NCBI GenBank assembly: GCA_032622095.1
Contig: CP136063.1
Location: 62,507,897 to 62,571,896, forward strand
Reading direction: 5' to 3'
DNA from: Siphonodentalium dalli
Lineage: Eukaryota > Mollusca > Scaphopoda > Gadilida > Siphonodentaliidae
Length of the DNA stretch: 64,000 nucleotides
The notes beneath the pieces are model-generated. The model did no database searches. It saw only the letters and a program-made list of their open reading frames with translations, and had not been told where the DNA came from. A program made the position numbers and the translations under genes. Positions 23,517 through 34,689 of this stretch are shown here, piece after piece (position 1 is the stretch's first letter; each line of letters starts with the position of its first letter).

Positions 23517-26500
23517 GGGGGAAATCGGGTCGGCAAGAAGGTAGGCAAATTTTTAGCTCAACTTGACTTGATATATCTGGTGTGAGAGGTTATTCATACT
23601 AATCACCCTTGTGGATGTTATGCAATCCGTACCCAAACTGTAAGTATAAAAATATGATTACAAGGCCCATCTGTTGTTTACTTTTTGACCTTAAATGCAA
23701 ATACAGATAACGAGAAGCACTTTTTTCACAAATAGATTGAAAGACATTTGGTAGTCACACAAAAGTATTACATAACGTTAACCACATATGATGTATCAGT
23801 GATGGTCAATGTGTTTATCCTGTGCATTCTTGATCATTTGTATATGTATTGAAGAAGACCGAAAATCGAAAACATTGCAAATTTTTATCACAAAATGTCT
23901 TGCACAGACAGGTACAGACAACAATTTAAAAGATGAAGTATCGAATGTTTTTTTTTTAATTAGTACTTGGAGCCTTCCTCATTCTGATAAAATGTATTGT
24001 TGATGATTGTTAAATCCTGGGCCCAGTTAAAATACTCAAGTCTACCTGAACAATTTTACCCATTGATGGGTAAGGTGGCTTTACTTCAGCCAACACTATG
24101 TCCAACTGTGTTGATTGTCTGCATCTGGTAGGAGTCGGTCTATTTGAAGTCTTATATTCGTGAGAGCTGTTTGGGAAATATATCATGAGCTTATTTAAAG
24201 CATGATAGAACCCAACAGAAGGGCCCTGTGCCAATGCATTCTCTTATATATGCGAGTCGACCATAGGTCGCCTCGCATATATAAGAGAATGCATTGGCTT
24301 AACACATTAAAAATTATAAAATTGTTAAAGAATGTAAGAAAAATTGGTAAAAAGTGTTAAAAAAAGATTTTTTTTAGGCCAATGCATTCTCTTATATATG
24401 CGAGGCGACCTATGGTCGACTCGCATATATAAGAGAATGCATTGGCACAGGGCATAACTGTAACTATCACAATGTGGTCAAGGAGCCGGTTCCAATGATA
24501 TCCATATTTGTATGGTTCTATTGAGACAGACCGAAGATATTTTAGGCTGTTGAAGCTTTATTTGGCCGTTTTTGGCCGGTTTGTTGGGTAAAGGGTTAAA
24601 GCATGATAGAATGTAAATGCTGGTATAATTATGAACTGTCACCTTTAGATGTCTCCAAGGTAAGGAAGGCATTGATGTGAGTTGTTTGCTCAGCAATTTT
24701 TAAGTAGACAAATCCTTTATTTTCTCAGGTTGCATAAAATGCTAGGAAAGTTTTGAAAAGTTAAACTTTGTTGTCATGGAGTTTAAGCTTGCAGCTCCTT
24801 GGTTGGCCTGTGGATCCTGAACTTGTGATCAATCTTACTCATTTGAAAAATAAACAACCATTTTTCTATAAAAATAAAAAATTGGCCAGGACTGCCCTGA
24901 CGAATTTGCGAAATGTTAACATGCTTCAAAATCACTTTTTCTGAGAATAACATAGGTGCATTGCTTGCATAAAACTTGTCACTAAACAGCAATAAATACG
25001 ATAAAACTGATACAAACACGGCTACATAGAAATAACGGACGTATTTTGTGGAAGAAGAACTAGATTGGCATTTTTGAATACTTTGATTGTTTTGCTCAAA
25101 TACACCATTGAAATTTGCACATTCGTATGTTAAACTATTGTGATATATTTGTTGATGTTTGTTATTTCCTTGTATATATCATTATTAATTGCAAATAACA
25201 CATTTATAAATTAGACACCGATTATTATGAAAACCAAATTGAATTAGTGTCAAAGGTTTCAAAACCCATGTTCCCAAAATCTGACAAATCATTAAAACCC
25301 CAAAAAGAAATGTGGAACATAATCGGCAAACGAATGAACTAAGTGATTATTGACACCTCATGCAAGTATCCCTGAAAACAATTTCTTCCCATTACAACAG
25401 CACTGAAAGCATTATTGACTCCAGGTTTTATTCTGTCTACCATATGCTCATATCCATATTCACATAGCCCTATACATGCCTTTTCTATAACTCCTGCTTT
25501 GATGTACCTTTCATGGTTAATTCTATTCATTTTACCTTTATCATATTGTTCTATAGTCACACAAGGTCATACAATACTAAAGGTTATTTATATAACACTA
25601 GCCGATGAGCCCGACGTTGTCCGGGCTATTCAAAAACCAAATTTCAAGTCGATAGCTCTACCCGTTTCCAAGATCTGGTCTGCGCATGCGCGAAGCTGGC
25701 ATCGCACGGGATCGGCGACCCGATAAAATTCGCATCCGGGGCAAGATACATTCACATAGCAAATTTCAAGTCGATAGCTCCACCCGTTTCCGAGATCTGG
25801 TCTGCGCATGCGCGAAGCTGGCGTCGCACGGGCTCGGCGACCCGATAAAATTCGTATTCAGGGCAAAATACATTCACATACCAAATTTCAAGTCGATAGC
25901 TCCACCCGTTTCCGAGATCTCGTCTGCGCATGTGCTGCACGGGCGTCGCACGGGCTCGCCAATACGACAACGACCACCGCCTGGTCCAACTACACACACG
26001 TACCAAGTTTCGTCCCGATCGGTCGAGAATCGTAGATTTGTATTAATGACAGACAGACTGACAAACAGACAGACAGACAGAGGTCTTCAAAATATATATG
26101 AGATAATATAATTCACACATTTCAATATAATATAAGCATTTCTCAAACAAAAGAATGTATTGTCTCATTCTTCTGATAGAAGTCTGATGGATACGTTCTA
26201 GAATATTCATATCATGATACCAGATGGTGTGGTGAATCCCGAATAGGTCAGTCACGATCAGCGATGAATTGCCAAATAAAGAGGTGGGTGGACGGTCCCC
26301 GAGTGAGAATGTTGCACAAGAAATTCAGTCACAGTTGAATCACACAGAATGGCCTCTATCACCGTGTGATACACACCCCCGCCTCCCCGTGTGGGCCCAG
26401 GGTAGAATATGCTTACCGCCCCACTGCTAGGGGTAAAAATCCCCTAATGTGGCACCCTGTTTGCCGTGGGGTGCATCCCGTGATGGTGTGGTGTAGGAGT

Positions 26501-28518
26501 CCTGGATGTACTAGGGTGGTTGTATCACGTGAGGCGTCGACCTGCGGATATGACTTAGCTCATGGTCCTCTTTGGTCCAACATCTCTTCAAGATGGGTGG
26601 TTGAGTTGACCCAGCTCAATCAATCGGCTAGTCAGGCCTCTCCACAGTGTTTCAGATTCATTTTGTTATATGTCGTATTGCTCGTCTGATGTTTGAAGTA
26701 TTGTTTTCAGTTTTAATTAATTTTCATCTGAACTGGACAAATTAAATGGGTGGATGGCGTTCCCCCGACGAAAAAGGTGGGGGACAGCGTTCCCCCTGCA
26801 ATTCATCGCTGGTCACGATACGGGTAGCCAATATCCCGATGTACAAATACTTGAAAAGTATAGATGGATGAGTTTTCAGTAGCCTGAAACTGGGCTTGTA
26901 TGGACGTACAGAGAGCTATGAAATGCATATTGATGTTGGAGGATGAGAACTGAGTATTGTCTGAGTGGCATGTAGATATCATTAGTCACCAAACCATCCA
27001 GAGGATGGCCGGGATCCTCAAAAGTATAACTCAGCAAAATGTATCATACTCAAGTAATATAGTTTATGCCATGAGAAGATGGCTAAATAAATATTCTGTG
27101 ATTACATAATATTGAGCCCAAGGAGGGATTTGCTAGTTCACAAGACATGAGACAATTTCTTGTTCAATGGCTGTTTAATTATCTTCATTAATCAGCCGAA
27201 ATAATAAAATTGTGAAGGTGGGGACCAAAAAAGGGCCCCATACAAGTCAAACAAGATTAACAAATGTAATAAAACATCATAACACATGAGAATAACAAAA
27301 CTTAACAAAATAACCATACTGGGCGGGAGGGAGGGTCAAGAAACCATTACCGATGCCGAGATGTGTATGAATTACTAATATAATATTTTAAACTACATAA
27401 CTTTTGAATAACCTTCCCACGTCCAGAGAGAGATCTTACTGGTTTGCTAAATGGCGACTGATAAGGAAGGCCGCTCACGTGACCAAAAGTATAAATTACA
27501 TTACGTACAGTCTCCACCAAAACTGACTGCAGGCAATCATGAAACCGATCGCCAGATCTTCTCAAACATAAAAATGCTTATATATAACCTGCTATTGTAT
27601 TAATAGTCTTATAAATATTACCATTAATCAGTATTAAAGTGTCGTATTATAGTGGCAGCATCAATAGATGTCCCCGCAAGTATGCATTTATAATATTGAT
27701 AAGTTTGATTTAATTTAACCGAAAGGTTTAAAATTATTTGATTAATTTTTAAACCCTGTAATTTTTTTATATATAAACAAGACTAATAATTGAATTTTGA
27801 TCATCTTATCAAACTATTAACATATAACTTAAACTGGATCAAACCCGGTAATATAGCTTAAATACTTTAACTTTTACACTAAATCATTTTTATTAAACTG
27901 GTTCCAAAATTGGTAATACCGTTTAAAATCGTTGTAATTAAAATAAAATTTGACATTTTTATTAACATATAAATTTGTTCCTAATATAACAACCTGATTT
28001 CTAAAAAAAACTATAAATTTTTTAGTAAAATTGAAAAAAATGGGCAGCATTTACCATATGAGCCAGGAGTAATTTTTGTAGGTTCATCTCTTGTGGTATT
28101 ACTACAAAATTTCATGAGATACGAGAGAAATATATTCCCGCTTATTACTGGGATTTCCAAATTTGAGCAAATTTTATGGGCTCATTGCATTGGAAAATTT
28201 GAACGTCTGTCTTAAAAACGCTTGTGTGTGTACCTGAAGCTATCTTTAAGGGAATATTGGAGATAAATACAATCAGGGTTTGTAAATATGCAAGTGTACA
28301 ATTATACATGTACATACTAAGTACATGTAATACTTCAAGCAATATACCCGACATTATAGTATTCGCAGATAAGCATGCCATATGGCTTGACATAATACAA
28401 ATTTACTTGTCTGTCATGGTAACACGCACATGTGGATTTACAGGTAGAGACATGTCTGAAGGCGAAACTTAATTAACTGCTGTCATAGTGTCAGCCGCGC
28501 CTCCGGTACTCTTTGGTG
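23501..28518. repeat. Block A' (second copy of the large duplication)
   Basis: This is a direct copy of 2461-8730 without the two T|T insertions, which accounts for most of the length difference. It also lacks a 13-base piece near 23692 ('cagagttttgaac' in A). It holds a MITE at 24211-24595 and the triplicated block at 25603-26090. No recognisable gene lies inside. On the right it continues seamlessly into 28519. Confidence 0.9.
24211..24595. mobile_element. TTAA MITE family B, left terminus lost
   Basis: This is the counterpart of 4005-4388. The right end TGTTGGGTAAAGGG-TTAA is intact, but the left end begins at CCCAACAG, so the outer CCCTTTA and the left TTAA are deleted along with one copy of the flanking 38-bp direct repeat. 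Both internal palindromes are kept. Confidence 0.8.
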
Positions 28519-28560
28519 CGACCGAAAAAGTTTTTGGTCGGAATGCACCTTCGGTGCTTT

Positions 28561-29040
28561 TCAGTGCAGCCTTAAGGGGTTTGCCAGATGTATTAACTGT
28601 GCCTCCGAATCTCTTCGGCACAACATTATGGGGTTTGGTGCAGTAATTGCTGATGTTGGTGTAAGTTTAGCTGCGCCTCCAGTGCTCTTCGGTACAACTA
28701 ATTTTGGTTCGGATTGCTGAAAGGCTGCGATAACCCATGCCGCTGCAACTGCGGTTTGATCAGTCTGATTGGGCAAAGTAATCAAAGATGGCAGGACCTG
28801 AGCTACCTGCCACTGCATCTTCTCAATCTTCCCTTTGCAAGCTTTCTCTACTGCCTGTTTCACCCTCCATGATTCGACCCTTGTCTCCATGAAGGTTGCC
28901 CTACCCCTTGCATCTGCTTGGTTTAGGGTGATCGAAACTAACTTCCAATGGAACAGACAGCAGAGGGAATTTGGTTCTGGTCTCATGTGGGACCCCTCTT
29001 GGGGTCCTGAAATGCCCAGGTCGTTTGCTATCGCGGTCAT
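28561..29040 (-). CDS. Unknown element ORF 2, 159 aa, overlaps upstream stop (TGATG)
   Basis: The ATG at 29040 overlaps the stop of the preceding ORF in the sequence TGATG. The protein has a short basic/amphipathic stretch (VEKACKGKIEKMQWQVAQVL), an alanine-rich segment and a VVPKSTGGAAKL motif. A similar motif recurs twice downstream in other frames (about 28600 and 28505), so the C-terminus looks frameshifted and repeated. I do not recognise the family. Position and style suggest a mobile-element protein, perhaps originally one reading frame with the upstream ORF. Confidence 0.4.
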   Translation of the reverse strand: MTAIANDLGISGPQEGSHMRPEPNSLCCLFHWKLVSITLNQADARGRATFMETRVESWRVKQAVEKACKGKIEKMQWQVAQVLPSLITLPNQTDQTAVAAAWVIAAFQQSEPKLVVPKSTGGAAKLTPTSAITAPNPIMLCRRDSEAQLIHLANPLRLH

Positions 29041-29402
29041 CAGTCGTTGGTAACCCTCCCCACCATTAAATCTTTCAAGGCATCCAATGCGTTAGTTTGG
29101 ATCCACCTTTTTACCATTGCCAACAACATCTCAGGTCCGTATTGGTAGCTCCAGCCCCCCCTAAGTACATTTCTTCCTAACCTGACCATGTCCTGGATCA
29201 TTACGTAATTTGTCATAAATAACAATATAATATTGTCTTTTGTCATTTTTTCTGGCACAACAATGCCCATTAGTTCCAATCGTGACACCAATTCATCACA
29301 GGTCCAAGCTCGAGTAGGGGAACGACGGCTGGTCGTGCGTCCCGAAGTTGAAACTGGGCTAGGCATAGCCTTTTTTGTTCCCGACTTCTTCCTAGGAGCC
29401 AT
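29040..29402 (-). CDS. Unknown element ORF 1 with SAP-like segment, 120 aa
   Basis: ATG at 29402 begins MAPRKKSGTKKAMPSPV, a basic serine/proline-rich head. Residues 30-62 (WTCDELVSRLELMGIVVP..MTKDNIILLF) have the spacing of a SAP-type DNA-binding helix pair. A tail follows (WSYQYGPEMLLAMVKRW). Such heads occur at the start of tyrosine-recombinase and other animal transposon proteins, but no catalytic domain is present. It ends in TGA overlapping the next ATG. Confidence 0.4.
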   Translation of the reverse strand: MAPRKKSGTKKAMPSPVSTSGRTTSRRSPTRAWTCDELVSRLELMGIVVPEKMTKDNIILLFMTNYVMIQDMVRLGRNVLRGGWSYQYGPEMLLAMVKRWIQTNALDALKDLMVGRVTND

Positions 29403-29601
29403 ATTTCACACAAGTCCACGGCACTGATGGTATTAACAAAAGCTTTGTCTGAACAGCCTATCTCTGAGAAGTAATCTGTATAAATGATTCAGCACGTATA
29501 CGACTCGGAGGTACTGTAACACTGTCTGCTCTGGAATCTGAGAGGTGCCATGATAAGCGGCATCGACCTTAATTCACACCACATGGCCTGGGCCTGTGTA
29601 G

Positions 29602-30199
29602 TGTGGCAGAACCCCGTACGTTGGAGATACGACGTTCAGACCGGACTTCACGTTGTGTATTTTTTTGGTGTGACGACAACTCATGGAACCGTAGATATCT
29701 GTTTATTTCTTGAGCATAACTTCGCTTCTCAAGATAGGTCAGCTGATGCTAGCATTCTCAGGCTCTTCTGGATCAGTAAGTCTTTCCCAGGGCGGTACTC
29801 ATAGGAGGACTCAGTCAACTGAACACTGATGGGTAAAACCTCAGTGCTTATATGTAAAAGTGGTAACCTACTTTTCAAAATCATGTGACGATGTTACTGG
29901 CCAGACTTGACAACTAGTTGTCAACGGCTCGTCACTAAAGTTAGCTTTAGTATAGCTTTCGTATATCATGACCAGTGCAGTGTACCAAAACAACTAATAA
30001 CTTTTAGACCTCTGTACTGGTTCGACTGGAAACTTTCCTGAGAACTAGCTAGAATCAGCATCGCGTGATCTCGTCATCATGCTAAGTACGGCTGTCCACT
30101 AACAATCCCACGCCTGTTATTCATGCATCGTAATAGTTGGAACTGATGCAATAGTTCACAGGGGCGTGATCAGGCAGGGGCGCACATCGTTCTGTTACA
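29602..30199 (-). repeat. LTR 1 (sense 3' LTR) of gag-only LTR element
   Basis: 598 bp. On the sense (minus) strand it starts TGTAACAG and ends CTGCCACA, the usual TG...CA ends. It differs from the other two LTRs by an 11-bp insertion and several substitutions. The adjoining internal sequence (30200-30211, sense TATGGGAGGTA) is a purine-rich candidate polypurine tract. The four bases before it are GTAG (29598-29601), matching those after LTR 3. Confidence 0.85.
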
Positions 30200-30688
30200 T
30201 ACCTCCCATACCAAGAGGATTTCGCATAGGCTGATGCGAAATCATCCTAGCAGGAATCGTTAACAGAAAGATGGCACACTGTTAGTTTTAGTTTAAGTTA
30301 TTGTTATTATTAGGATTTATTATCCTTTAGTGTAAAGGCAATCTTTCTGGTTGCCATTGAAGGACAGACTGAGCACAATGACGGCCAAGGTCTAAGGCAA
30401 GACTTCTATTGTTAATACATCTATATATGTTTTTTCAATTGCTGAAAAAGGAAAATATGGTCAGGATACGTGAGTAGTACATCTCCATCCAGTTACTAAG
30501 CAGAGTTAACTATAGTTAAATGAGAACACATGTGTGTACCTGCTTGTTGAAAAGAGGATATGACCTTTGCATGTTAGCAGGGTTTAGATGTATGGATAAA
30601 ATTATATTTTTACTCCATTAAAAATCTGGCTGTGCAGAACATCTAATTGGCATGATAGCCTGATTCAAAAGTAAACCATAAGTTGTGT

Positions 30689-31231
30689 TTATATATTGAA
30701 GACTTTAAAGTCTGTTATTTCCGCGAATCTAATCGTTAGTTCGCGTTTTATTTGGTTCCACGTGACCCCTTGATTTTCGTGATGATATCGCGTGAGAAAT
30801 TCAGCTACAGGGCCGCCTGTACGCTGAAGTGCGACTAACCATCTTTCTTCTTCTGGTGTACCGAGTATATTACAATACCGGTCTATTTGTTTTAAGAATT
30901 CCTTTAATTTCCGAGGTTGTCCCTCGTACCTTTCTACCATTGTAGATAAAGTCAACGCGCTTTGCGCGGCGGTTTGCGTACGAATCGCATTGGTTTGTTG
31001 TCCCAGATTCAAATTGAATCCAGCAAATTGCTGCTGGATTCCTGCCAAGACGAGCCCGATTTGCTCGTTTTGTCTCAACAAATGTAAGGCGGCATTTAAG
31101 TCGCCTTGTTGCCCGGGTTGTGGTTGAGGATTTTGCGGTTGTTGTTGAACAGGTGTGTCCATATTTGCTTCGTCCGCGGGTAAGGGTACGTTCAAATGCG
31201 CACCTTGTATATCATCAACAATTTGAGCCAT
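30689..31231 (-). CDS. Truncated retrotransposon Gag, 180 aa (copy 1)
   Basis: ATG at 31231. Residues 20-60 are glutamine/proline-rich. From about residue 105 the sequence has the retrotransposon capsid-like pattern: MVERYEGQPRKLKEFLKQID, then EERWLVALQRTGGPVAEFL, then WNQIKRELTIRFAEITD. In Ty3/gypsy-type Gag this region continues for another 60-100 residues; here it stops after six unrelated residues. The rest of Gag and all of Pol are missing, so the element is non-autonomous. The copy at 32854-33396 differs by one residue (T versus R in AEFL.RYHH). Confidence 0.75.
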   Translation of the reverse strand: MAQIVDDIQGAHLNVPLPADEANMDTPVQQQPQNPQPQPGQQGDLNAALHLLRQNEQIGLVLAGIQQQFAGFNLNLGQQTNAIRTQTAAQSALTLSTMVERYEGQPRKLKEFLKQIDRYCNILGTPEEERWLVALQRTGGPVAEFLTRYHHENQGVTWNQIKRELTIRFAEITDFKVFNI

Positions 31232-31245
31232 TATTTTAAATATCT

Positions 31246-31605
31246 TTAACTCGTTTTAAACGGATACTTTATACACCGACCACTTTCAAACGTGTGACAA
31301 ATGTTGTTATTTTTAATCCACACGGAGAATTCTATGACGTGGACCCAGTCTCTAAATAGTATACATTTTCGAATTATTTTAATTTCGGAGACGGTCCCGT
31401 ACTGTGTGTTTTCTAATTGATATATTTGTGGTTTTAAAATGGCGCAATATTCATCATACGTTAGCTCTTCCAATTCAAAACAGTCCGGCAGAAAATCATC
31501 ATAATTTTCGTCAGGCCAGGACAGAACGGTTTTTAATGCTGCATGAATTTTAGCCAATAAATCTGGTTTTAATTCGTCTTGAATTTGGGAAGCCAGGATG
31601 TTAGA
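31246..31605 (-). CDS. Upstream ORF in the LTR element, unknown (copy 1)
   Basis: The frame is open from about 31605 to the stop at 31246, just 15 bases before gag. It has no ATG: the first in-frame near-start is a TTG (31557). A short ATG frame on another register (MAHKNEFLTPW..., near 31655) runs into it after a one-base offset, so the original ORF may have been frameshifted. The sequence is acidic in the middle (DENYDDFLPDCFELEELTYDEY). I do not recognise it. Confidence 0.35.
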   Translation of the reverse strand, partial: SNILASQIQDELKPDLLAKIHAALKTVLSWPDENYDDFLPDCFELEELTYDEYCAILKPQIYQLENTQYGTVSEIKIIRKCILFRDWVHVIEFSVWIKNNNICHTFESGRCIKYPFKTS

Positions 31606-31777
31606 TTTTGATTTTTAGAACCCAGGGTGTCAGAAATTCGTTTTTATGAGCCATGGTGTTTTAGAAAAGGTGGGCTAGAAAACGTCAGATTCTAGGGTCT
31701 TAGGTGTACTCACCTATCTTCATCCTTGAAATTGTCGTCTTGGTTGGATCTTGATCACGGCAACCAGATGATCTCTA

Positions 31778-32364
31778 TGTGGCAGAACCCCGTACGTTGG
31801 AGATACGACGTTCCGACCGGACTTCACGTTGTGTATTTTTTTGGTGTGACAACAACTCATGGAACCGTAGATATCTGTTTATTTCTAGAGCATAACTTCG
31901 CTTCTCAAGATAGGTCAGCTGATGCTAGCATTCTCAGGCTCTTCTGGATCAGTAAGTCTTTCCCAGGGCGGTACTCATAGGAGGACTCAGTCAACTGAAC
32001 ACTGATGGGTAAAACCTCAGTGCTTATATGTAAAAGTGGTAACCTACTTTTCAAAATCATGTGACGATGTTACTGGCCAGACTTGACAACTAGTTGTCAC
32101 TAAAGTTAGCTTTAGTATAGCTTTCGTATATCATGACCAGTGCAGTGTACCAAAACAACTAATAACTTTTAGACCTCTGCACTGGTTCGACTGGGAACTT
32201 TCCTGAGAACTAGCTAGAATCAGCATCGCGTGATCTCGTCATCATGCTAAGGACGGCTGTCCACTAACAATCCCACGCCTGTTATTCATGCATCGTAATA
32301 GTTGGAACTGATGCAATAGTTCACAGGGGCGTGATCAGGCAGGGGCGCACATCGTTCTGTTACA
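31778..32364 (-). repeat. LTR 2 (central, shared) of the tandem LTR element
   Basis: 587 bp with TG...CA ends on the sense strand. It appears identical to LTR 3. It serves as the boundary between the two internal regions, the structure expected from recombination between LTRs. Confidence 0.85.
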
Positions 32365-32853
32365 TACCTCCCATACCAAGAGGATTTCGCATAGGCTGAT
32401 GCGAAATCATCCTAGCAGGAATCGTTAACAGAAAGATGGCACACTGTTAGTTTTAGTTTAAGTTATTGTTATTATTAGGATTTATTATCCTTTAGTGTAA
32501 AGGCAACCTTTCTGGTTGCCATTGAAGGACAGACTGAGCACAATGACGGCCAAGGTCTAAGGCAAGACTTCTATTGTTAATACATCTATATATGTTTTTT
32601 CAATTGCTGAAAAAGGAAAATATGGGCAGGATACGTGAGTAGTACATCTCCATCCAGTTACTAAGCAGAGTTAACTATAGTTAAATGAGAACACATGTGT
32701 GTACCTGCTTGTTGAAAAGAGGATATGACCTTTGCATGTTAGCAGGGTTTAGATGTATGGATAAAATTATATTTTTACTCCATTAAAAATCTGGCTGTGC
32801 AGAACATCTAATTGGCATGATAGCCTGATTCAAAAGTAAACCATAAGTTGTGT

Positions 32854-33396
32854 TTATATGTTGAAGACTTTAAAGTCTGTTATTTCCGCGAATCTAATCG
32901 TTAGTTCGCGTTTTATTTGGTTCCACGTGACCCCTTGATTTTCGTGATGATATCGCCTGAGAAATTCAGCTACAGGGCCGCCTGTACGCTGAAGTGCGAC
33001 TAACCATCTTTCTTCTTCTGGTGTACCGAGTATATTACAATACCGGTCTATTTGTTTTAAGAATTCCTTTAATTTCCGAGGTTGTCCCTCGTACCTTTCT
33101 ACCATTGTAGATAAAGTCAACGCGCTTTGCGCGGCGGTTTGCGTACGAATCGCATTGGTTTGTTGTCCCAGATTCAAATTGAATCCAGCAAATTGCTGCT
33201 GGATTCCTGCCAAGACGAGCCCGATTTGCTCGTTTTGTCTCAACAAATGTAAGGCGGCATTTAAGTCGCCTTGTTGCCCGGGTTGTGGTTGAGGATTTTG
33301 CGGTTGTTGTTGAACAGGTGTGTCCATATTTGCTTCGTCCGCGGGTAAGGGTACGTTCAAATGCGCACCTTGTATATCATCAACAATTTGAGCCAT
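32854..33396 (-). CDS. Truncated retrotransposon Gag, 180 aa (copy 2)
   Basis: This is the second internal copy, 2,165 bp from copy 1, with the same start, the same premature end and one residue difference (AEFLRRYHH). Confidence 0.75.
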   Translation of the reverse strand: MAQIVDDIQGAHLNVPLPADEANMDTPVQQQPQNPQPQPGQQGDLNAALHLLRQNEQIGLVLAGIQQQFAGFNLNLGQQTNAIRTQTAAQSALTLSTMVERYEGQPRKLKEFLKQIDRYCNILGTPEEERWLVALQRTGGPVAEFLRRYHHENQGVTWNQIKRELTIRFAEITDFKVFNI

Positions 33397-33410
33397 TATT
33401 TTAAATATCT

Positions 33411-33770
33411 TTAACTCGTTTTAAACGGATACTTTATACACCGACCACTTTCAAACGTGTGACAAATGTTGTTATTTTTAATCCACACGGAGAATTCTAT
33501 GACGTGGACCCAGTCTCTAAATAGTATACATTTTCGAATTATTTTAATTTCGGAGACGGTCCCGTACCGTGTGTTTTCTAATTGATATATTTGTGGTTTT
33601 AAAATGGCGCAATATTCATCATACGTTAGCTCTTCCAATTCAAAACAGTCCGGCAGAAAATCATCATAATTTTCGTCAGGCCAGGACAGAACGGTTTTTA
33701 ATGCTGCATGAATTTTAGCCAATAAATCTGGTTTTAATTCGTCTTGAATTTGGGAAGCCAGGATGTTAGA
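33411..33770 (-). CDS. Upstream ORF in the LTR element, unknown (copy 2)
   Basis: This is the duplicate of 31246-31605 with one residue change (ENTRYGT for ENTQYGT) and the same lack of an ATG start. Confidence 0.35.
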   Translation of the reverse strand, partial: SNILASQIQDELKPDLLAKIHAALKTVLSWPDENYDDFLPDCFELEELTYDEYCAILKPQIYQLENTRYGTVSEIKIIRKCILFRDWVHVIEFSVWIKNNNICHTFESGRCIKYPFKTS

Positions 33771-33942
33771 TTTTGATTTTTAGAACCCAGGGTGTCAGAA
33801 ATTCGTTTTTATGAGCCATGGTGTTTTAGAAAAGGTGGGCTAGAAAACGTCAGATTCTAGGGTCTTAGGTGTACTCACCTATCTTCATCCTTGAAATTGT
33901 CGTCTTGGTTGGATCTTGATCACGGCAACCAGATGATCTCTA

Positions 33943-34529
33943 TGTGGCAGAACCCCGTACGTTGGAGATACGACGTTCCGACCGGACTTCACGTTGTGTA
34001 TTTTTTTGGTGTGACAACAACTCATGGAACCGTAGATATCTGTTTATTTCTAGAGCATAACTTCGCTTCTCAAGATAGGTCAGCTGATGCTAGCATTCTC
34101 AGGCTCTTCTGGATCAGTAAGTCTTTCCCAGGGCGGTACTCATAGGAGGACTCAGTCAACTGAACACTGATGGGTAAAACCTCAGTGCTTATATGTAAAA
34201 GTGGTAACCTACTTTTCAAAATCATGTGACGATGTTACTGGCCAGACTTGACAACTAGTTGTCACTAAAGTTAGCTTTAGTATAGCTTTCGTATATCATG
34301 ACCAGTGCAGTGTACCAAAACAACTAATAACTTTTAGACCTCTGCACTGGTTCGACTGGGAACTTTCCTGAGAACTAGCTAGAATCAGCATCGCGTGATC
34401 TCGTCATCATGCTAAGGACGGCTGTCCACTAACAATCCCACGCCTGTTATTCATGCATCGTAATAGTTGGAACTGATGCAATAGTTCACAGGGGCGTGAT
34501 CAGGCAGGGGCGCACATCGTTCTGTTACA
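33943..34529 (-). repeat. LTR 3 (sense 5' LTR) of the tandem LTR element
   Basis: 587 bp, ending at TTACA. The next four bases (34530-34533) are GTAG, repeating the four bases before LTR 1, so the whole three-LTR structure is bounded by one 4-bp target duplication. On the sense strand a TGG (TGGTTGCCGTGATC) lies 11 bases inside the LTR edge and is a weak candidate primer-binding site; the tRNA is unassigned. Confidence 0.85.
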
Positions 34530-34689
34530 GTAGGAACCTGTTCTAGCAGATTAACTCATGCCCTATCGTGATCGCGCATCATATCTCGAGTATTATTGGT
34601 CTGTATAAAACTACAGTAATGCAATAAGAAATATTTCATTACTATCAACTATTTGTTGCCTTTGTGTACATCATAACTTCTTTTTAGTG

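Noticed and set aside
26366-26689. 107-aa ORF conserved between A and A' (also 6578-6901)
   Set aside because: Conservation simply reflects the near-identical duplication. The start context, composition and lack of any motif or splice signals do not support a gene.
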